From: Oscheius sp. JU75
Taxonomy: Eukaryota; Nematoda; Chromadorea; Rhabditida; Rhabditidae
Assembly (NCBI GenBank): GCA_037178855.1
Contig: JASJZC010000004.1
Span: 3,162,001 to 3,226,000 of the forward strand
Direction of reading: 5' to 3'
Length of the DNA: 64,000 nt
The translations under genes were made by a program, and so were the position numbers. The first letter of the stretch is position 1, and every line of letters begins with the position of its first letter. The notes under the pieces were generated by a model, which saw only the letters and a program-made list of their open reading frames with translations, searched no databases and had not been told where the DNA came from. Below are positions 58,533-64,000 of this stretch, one piece after another.

Positions 58533-58988
58533 TTACGTAAAAACAACAATAATCTGAACATCAGTTCCATAGGAAACAAGTAAATTTGTGTTTTCTAGCA
58601 GCTGAAAAAGTTGTACAGTAGGGTATGGTAATGTAGTAAGCTCCGAGTTCTTGTCCACTGTAAGCGGCTGAAAACAGTATTTCAAATTCAAGTTAGAGAT
58701 AGAACAAACATTGCCAATTTGTATGTTCCCTGATTCAGTTTCGTCTAAAAAGGCAGTGCGTATCCGAGTGAACACCGACATCACTTCCATCTTCTGGGTC
58801 GAGTGACTCATTCTGTTCATATCTTGCAGTAAGCCCAAACAAACAGAAAATTCCTTCCAAGAGTCAGACCCTCGGCAGGTATGCAGATATGGATATCAAC
58901 TCGTATTTCTCATTTTGCAAACTGAGCATAAATTTCAACCAATCTGCAGCATGCTTTTGTTTTATCCCTGTTCCTCCTGCATCAGTCA
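58533..58988 (-). CDS. possible small gene, function unknown
   Basis: ATG at 58,988 (MTDAGGTGIKQKHAADWLKF) opens a frame that follows an acceptor tract 33 nt upstream. It continues in further exons: MSHSTQKMEVMSVFTRIRTA, then after a GT-AG intron PLTVDKNSELTTLPYPTVQL, and ends DVQIIVVFT with a stop. The amino-acid composition looks like a real soluble protein. The first junction is ambiguous: an 88-nt intron from the GT after GAAATACGA to the AG before AATGAGTCAC keeps the frame, giving about 125 residues. I do not recognise it. Confidence 0.4.
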
Positions 58989-60125
58989 TTTTTTCCTTGG
59001 CTTCCCTATGAGTGTTTTGCCTGAAACATATTAGACAATCAACTGTGCGAACACTCTCAAGAGAAGCATCATAATCCCATGTTTCTCGATTTATTGCTCC
59101 TCTGGACGGAGATCAGGGTGGTCAGAAAGATTGTTTTGGCTCACGATTTACTGCTTGTTGTCCTTAGACATTTGACGACAAACGAGGGAAAGGTACCCTC
59201 TCCCAGAAGCTTTCATTGAACTTTCGCAAATTGGGACGGGACAACAATCAAGCTAAAAAGGCTGATTCTACACGTCTGCTCGGCTAATTTTCATTACGGG
59301 TGCAGAACAATTTGTTTGAAAAAGATCACGAGATTGGGTGGTCGGTAAGGGTTTTCGGAAAAGCTTCTGTGAGGTCAGAGATGTATTTTTGTGATAACTT
59401 GACAAACTGTTCAAGAAAATGCGTCTTCTCAAAGGCAGTGAATCCGGTATCTGGTGCTTCATTAGCTCGAAAATTGGTGACCTAAAGCTCTCGAGTTTGT
59501 TCCTCGTGAGAATCCGTTCTAGTCGCCGCATCATCCAAGCGAACTACCCCATTCTCACTCCAAGATTAAACTCGTCTCAACGTCCTAAACAGGGTTTTAT
59601 TTGCGGAGGCAGGATGACGAGTCGAGAGAAGTAGTACTAGCTCCACTTGAGCCCGATGACCTCACTTTCAGGAGAGAGACAGGTGACATCTGGCCAGTTG
59701 ATTAGACTTTCAACCGGCTGACTCAAGCCTCTTTTTCGTATCTGCAGTTTGTGACCTTTTCTCCCTGCAATTTTCTGGCTTTCTACCAAATGAAACTGAT
59801 CCGACTGATGTCAGTATAACTCGATTGAAGTGTTAATTGGACCTGGATGAATTCGGCTATAAAAGGCCTCACTTGGAAGCTCGGAAGGGGTGGAGCATCG
59901 GCTCATCATTCATCTCAATCTGGCCGAAAGACAATGGGCGGGACACTTTAGACTCTTGTTCAGTCCATTTTTAATAGTTGGGGCGTGGGAAGAGCAAACA
60001 TCTTCCGATCGGGGAAACACCTTTTGTTCTAGACTTCTCACCTATACCCCTATCCAGCTGTTTTCTCTCACCCTAAGTCCTGCTCCTTCCAATTGAAACC
60101 CTTTCTCAAATGCATATTTTTTTGG
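58989..60125. other. intergenic region with a TATA box before flp-24
   Basis: TATAAAA at 59,858-59,864 lies about 260 bp before the flp-24 start codon and is a plausible core promoter. No convincing coding exon. Confidence 0.4.
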
Positions 60126-60416
60126 ATGCTCTTCTCTCTCCGCTCAATCTGCTTGGCTCTGCTCTTCTTCTTCGCTGCCGCCGTCTCCGTCAACGCCAGA
60201 GCAGTCAGCTACGGTAAGAGTTGGGAGTGATATCAATACTAATGAGCCTTCAGATCTAGAAGGCATTCCTATGGGAGAATACAGACTCACTCCTTTCGGA
60301 GAGTACGGGCTTCCGCAGAAAAGAGTTCCCAGTGCAGGTAATTATTTTCTTTGTGCAATTACATGATATATTGAGGGGATATGATGGTTCGATTCGGAAA
60401 GAGAGGAGCCGTCTAG
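60126..60416 (+). CDS. flp-24: FMRFamide-like neuropeptide precursor, FLP-24 type
   Basis: Three exons (60126-60213, 60254-60337, 60376-60416) splice in phase to a 70-residue precursor. A signal peptide (LRSICLALLFFFAAAVSVNA) is followed by a spacer and one processed peptide: KR, then VPSAGDMMVRFG, then KR and a three-residue tail. Cleavage at both KR sites and use of the glycine for amidation gives VPSAGDMMVRF-amide. From memory this is the C. elegans FLP-24 peptide, a sleep-related neuropeptide. The peptide is split by the second intron between SAG and DMM. A single peptide copy per precursor is normal for flp-24. The stop is 88 bp from the convergent prolyl hydroxylase stop. Confidence 0.92.
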
Positions 60417-60504
60417 CAGACGAAGGGCACAATGTTAACAAAATAAATCTGTTTATCCCGTTTTCAAGGCAAGGTAGTGGTAAAAAAACAACAACAAAAA
60501 TAGG

Positions 60505-63500
60505 TTAGAGAGTTCTCCAAATATCTTTCGAGAGAACTGGACTTAGATTGGGAGCAATTCTAGGCTCGGGGTACACTCCCAAGTCACCGACGAATCGCTC
60601 ATTGTCCGATTGCCGTAATCCACAAGGTCGACGGAGTTCGTTTCCGACCTCGTGAATCCATTTGTTGGATACCTTCAATTCCAATTGGCAAGAACAATTT
60701 GCCATTCTTACCCATTTGACTCCGACAAGAACAGGACAGGCGGCGTGGCGAGTCATGGGGTTTCCATCTCCTTGGCGGAACAGATTATACCAAAACATAG
60801 CGTCATTCTGAAAAAAAAAACTTGATCCTGAATGAGTCCCTACTTACTTTCGATGGCCGAATGGTAGATTTGGCATCTGTAAATACGGTGGCGCCACCAA
60901 ATACTGGCTGACTCATCGAAAAAAACAAATACTGTCAATGAATTTAAGGGGAATTACATAGAAGAGAACAGTGGCAATTCGGTTTCCTGTTCCCAGAGAC
61001 TCGAAAGACTTGGATTCCTCCTTACGAGCATGATCAAAGTGTGGGTCGTAGTGACCTCCGATACCGTAATTGGCTATCTGAAAATATTTAGTGTTTTCCC
61101 AAGAAACTTTTCTCGATTCTTTTTTTTTTGTTAAAAGAAAAATGTTGTCCATATAAGTTGCTGGCTTTCGAAAGAGTCGCTTGAATCGGCTTTATCGTCC
61201 GGAGCGATGGGGAAGGAAGACGTACGAGCGGTAAAACTATGCATAACGGACATAGTCTGCGAGCAGTTCATAGTAGGTTCAATTTTTTTTACTAATGGAT
61301 GGTGTTCATGTAAAAAAGAAGTTGGGCGAGGGTGTCATCTACGAGGTCTTCAATCTGACTCGTCCGGAAGGACACGTCGCCTGTAAAGCAGAACTGAGTG
61401 GAAAGAATACCGAAGACGAAATTCTCAAACTGGAGGGAAAGGTGAGGCTCTTTTTCGTTTTGAAAGATTAGGTGACTTAGGTGATGCGTCTGCTGAACGA
61501 GGCTGAAGCCAAACATGTGCCCTGAATCATGAAGGAAGGAACTGAGCGGAACTATAACTATCTCATCATGACTCTGTTGGGACCATCGATCAGTGATTTG
61601 AGGAAACAGCTTCTGCCCGAAGGAAAGTTCACTCTCTTCACGACAATTGCAGTTGCTGCTCAGGCAATGGATGCTCTCAAGGTACGATTGAACTGACTTA
61701 ATAATATCCTGTTCAGGAAATGCACGATATCGACTATCTGCATCGCGACGTGTGTTCACAAAAAGTTCCTCTGAAACCGTAACAGGAGCTAAGGAAGAAG
61801 AGGAAGACTGTTCCCTTCAGAGGAACTCTTCGCTACTGCTCCTTCAACGTCCATCCGCAAGAGGAACAGGGCAGACACGACGATCTGTTCTCTCTCATCT
61901 ACATGCTCATCGAAATGATCCAGGGCAATCTTCCTTGGTGCAATTTGGATCGTGAACAAACGGAGAGAAGCAAGATCGAGTCGGAGCAGGAACTGCTGGC
62001 CAAGCTGCCCAAGGAGTTTGAGATCATTGTGAGTACTCTGTACTTTGTTTTTCGATCTTCCTATGGTATACTTTAGGTGTCCCATCTGAAGAATCTCTAC
62101 TACTCGCTGACTCCGAACTACGAGCTCATTCGTGCGCTTTTCTGTCAGATTCTTCGACGCGACTGTTCGAAGAATACAAAGCTCGATTGGGAGAAGGGCG
62201 GGGAATTCGAGACTATCCTCCGGAAACAGTCTCTTCTTCATCCCGAGTTCGAGAAACCTTGTCCGCCTCTCATGGAAATTCTGGCCATCAATCGGACGAC
62301 GGCCAATCTGAAGGAGGATACAATCCCAATCGCCCAGCCTGACTATCCTGCCATGACACATTTTTTGATCGACGACACGATTAAGACTCCGAGCAGCGGA
62401 GCTCAGGAGGAAGCAAGTAATAATAATAAAAAGAAGTGGAACATTGGTGTGGACTGTGGCAAACTGAGCGGTAACAACAAGTACGCCTACAGGGCCAAGA
62501 GCAGACCTTCAGAAAGGGTCCAGAAGCATGATTAGCCGAAACAGTAATCTAATAAAAATCTAGCCCTAAATGTGTGTGTGTGTGTGTGTGTATGTGTGTC
62601 TGAAGCTCTATTTTTCTAATTTGTCATTTACTTTGTGACATCAATTACTCTTTGCAAGTCAAGTCAAAATAGAGTCAGTTTAAGAGATGCGTCTCTGGGA
62701 GAACGTTGCTTCTGCCACGGTATCCCGACTAAAACATCATCTACCTGTCACGAGCCCTACTTGTTCTAGCAAATAATACCTGTAGTTCTTCAGCGGTCTC
62801 CATTTCTAAGTTTGTCATCAAGTCAATCCTTCTGTTCACAGTATGAACCGCTTCGTGCTCCCAGTCTTTCAGCCAGGCACTGCAAACTTTTTTTTTTTAA
62901 ATTCACGTAAAAAAAACCTTTTGCTAATTCGGTAGGTAGCAGTTACAAGTTTTCCAGAAGCAGCGTCGTGTACTGTAGCCCGAGCGAGTTTTGGCTTAGC
63001 GAGTTCCTGAATCTCTGCGATCTCCTCGTCACTGATAACTTCTTTGAAGAGGACTGCTAGTGGGTTGAATCGTAAGATTTCTACCTAAAAAAACAGGGTG
63101 TTTGACTTGGATAACACGGCTACTTTGATCGGAGCATAGACTAGGAAGGGGCGGTCCCTCTTCAGGTAGCAGTACAATTGTGAGGTCTCTTTCTCACTGA
63201 CAGGAACTTCTCCACGACAAAGAGCCTCATACATTGTTCTCTCTTTGTTGCCCAAAGCACTCTCAGGACGACGGTTGTCCACCGAGCCCAAGAATCGCCG
63301 CATGTCACTTTTGCGGACTCCTTCCTGACCCAGCAGATCCTCGTACCATTTGACGTTACCTTTGGCGCGGGGGTGTACAGGGTCTGTAAGAGGAAAGTAA
63401 GACTCCGAACAAGATGTCCATGGAATTGGTTTCCATCGCTCAAGTTTTGAAAAAAAAAGCAACAGTGGAATTCGATGCAGTATTGGGGAAAATGAGAAAA

Positions 63501-64000
63501 GTATCGTAAGAAACGTGAGATTTTACTGAAGTCTTTTGGAGCCGAGTACTGGTATCTCACCCCATATCCCCACTTTCCCAACTACCTTTGACTCACTCAG
63601 TTTGTGGAGGTCCTCGGTCAGTTTGAGCGCATGCTTGAGGTTTCCCTGTTTGTAGAGAGAGAAAGCAAGATATTCCATGGCGTCTTCCTTGTTCGCCTGT
63701 CCATCTTCTCGCTCTCCTTCGATCTCAAGTAGTCTCATGGCCTCTTCCATCCACATAATAGTGTGGTAATAGTCTTCATCGTTGTAAGCGGCTCGTCCAA
63801 TCTCAAAGCAATCGTGAGCTGAAGTCATCAATTTCGCTGTAACCAGAAGACTCACAGTTAAACGTGTAGTTTCCCTGCTGCTGATAGATTTTCCCCGCAG
63901 CCAAGTCTTTCGGATCGAGACGGTAGGTATCCTGTAGTCGTAGAAGACCCGTAGCAGCACCTGTCAGATCCTCGTCAGTCGGATACCTCAGTCCCTCATA
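60505..64000 (-). CDS. collagen prolyl 4-hydroxylase alpha subunit (5' end beyond window)
   Basis: The 3' exons (60505-60672, 60712-60807, 60848-60931, 60970-61077) encode the catalytic domain: IANYGIGGHYDPHFDHA with the HxD iron ligands, FGGATVFTDAKSTIRP, and MTRHAACPVLVGVKW with the distal histidine and the 2-oxoglutarate lysine. Upstream exons (from 62,780) encode AWLKDWEHEA, VNRRIDLMTNLEMETAEELQ, the linker YEALCRGE, and the peptide-binding TPR region (DCFEIGRAAYNDEDYYHTIM, YLAFSLYKQGNLKHALKLTE), back to DLTGAATGLLRLQDTYRLD at the window end. The enzyme hydroxylates proline in procollagen in the ER and is vital for nematode cuticle. The intron 61,078-62,779 (1.7 kb) is far larger than the rest and contains an antisense kinase-like gene. 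The start and signal peptide are outside the window. Confidence 0.95.
61295..62535 (+). pseudogene. TTBK/CK1-like kinase, probably a pseudogene or pseudokinase
   Basis: Five exons (61295-61441, 61481-61681, 61717-61749, 61786-62028, 62077-62535) total 361 codons in one frame with intact splice sites. The sequence follows nematode tau-tubulin kinase-like proteins: LGEGVIYEVFNLTRPEGHVA, CKAELSGKNTEDEILKLEG, NYNYLIMTLLGPSISDLRK, DYLHRD, and FRGTLRYCSFNVHPQEEQGR followed by HDDLFSLIYMLIEM. Three defects are visible. There is an in-frame TGA at 61,523-61,525, where relatives usually have a cysteine. About 25 residues between HRD and the FRGT segment are absent, removing DFG. The glycine loop is shortened. 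The C-terminal 150 residues are open and uninterrupted. It is nested antisense in a prolyl hydroxylase intron. It may be recently inactivated, or the TGA may be an assembly error in a catalytically dead paralogue. Confidence 0.75.
62571..62601. repeat. (TG)n microsatellite
   Basis: A run of TG dinucleotides with one interruption (tatg), about 30 bp, just after the nested kinase stop codon. Confidence 0.9.

Noticed and set aside
60505-61077. Apparent truncated prolyl 4-hydroxylase lacking its N-terminus
   Set aside because: The missing exons were found at 62,780-64,000 in matching phase, so this is a large intron, not a truncated gene.
61750-61785. Second stop codon (TAA) in the kinase-like gene
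   Set aside because: It falls inside a 36-nt GT-AG intron that restores the frame.

Overview
The window is nuclear DNA of a nematode. Genes are split by many short GT-AG introns (about 35-60 nt). Acceptor-like tracts ending in CAG/TAG lie a few bases before many start codons, as expected where messages are trans-spliced. Nematode marks include a neuropeptide precursor whose peptide matches, from memory, C. elegans FLP-24, a pair of innexins, a ShKT domain, and a Hox locus with an EGL-5/Abd-B-like and an Antp/MAB-5-like homeobox. I cannot name the species. All gene models are hand-spliced from sequence; no database search was possible.

Layout. 1-15.6 kb: a proline-rich protein (partial), a small heat-shock protein, a secreted peptide candidate, a NEK10-type ARM-repeat kinase and LARP1, followed by a gene-poor stretch with a large imperfect inverted repeat. 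15.6-24 kb: a MICU2/3-like mitochondrial calcium regulator, a leucine-rich-repeat protein with a palindromic element in an intron, ACADSB (branched short-chain acyl-CoA dehydrogenase), and SMARCAL1 directly downstream on the same strand. 24-26.6 kb: a peptide GPCR with an ADO-type thiol dioxygenase gene nested antisense in its last large intron. 26.6-30.7 kb: gene-poor, with a palindromic element. 30.7-32.3 kb: ornithine aminotransferase. 34.4-37 kb: the Hox locus. 37-43.9 kb: a long gene desert. 43.9-48.8 kb: an orphan gene and two head-to-head innexins. 50-53 kb: a palindromic element, an orphan gene with strongly biased codons, and a secreted ShKT-nitrobindin protein. 53.2-55.8 kb: a divergent armadillo-repeat (beta-catenin-like) protein. 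60-64 kb: flp-24, then a collagen prolyl 4-hydroxylase alpha gene running off the end of the window, with a TTBK-like (pseudo)kinase nested antisense in its 1.7-kb intron.

Most notable. (1) At the Hox locus, shared 5' exons splice in phase to the Antp-type homeobox while a complete EGL-5-type homeobox lies inside the intervening intron; the first exon is also in phase with the EGL-5 exons. (2) Two independent nested antisense genes occur in large introns, the second carrying an in-frame stop and lacking its DFG segment. (3) Three short palindromic (fold-back) repeats and one roughly 1-kb inverted repeat.

Several neighbours are tail-to-tail with under 150 bp between stop codons (MICU/LRR, orphan/innexin, nitrobindin/armadillo, flp-24/P4H), so 3' UTRs probably abut or overlap. 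I found no tRNA, rRNA or CRISPR array.
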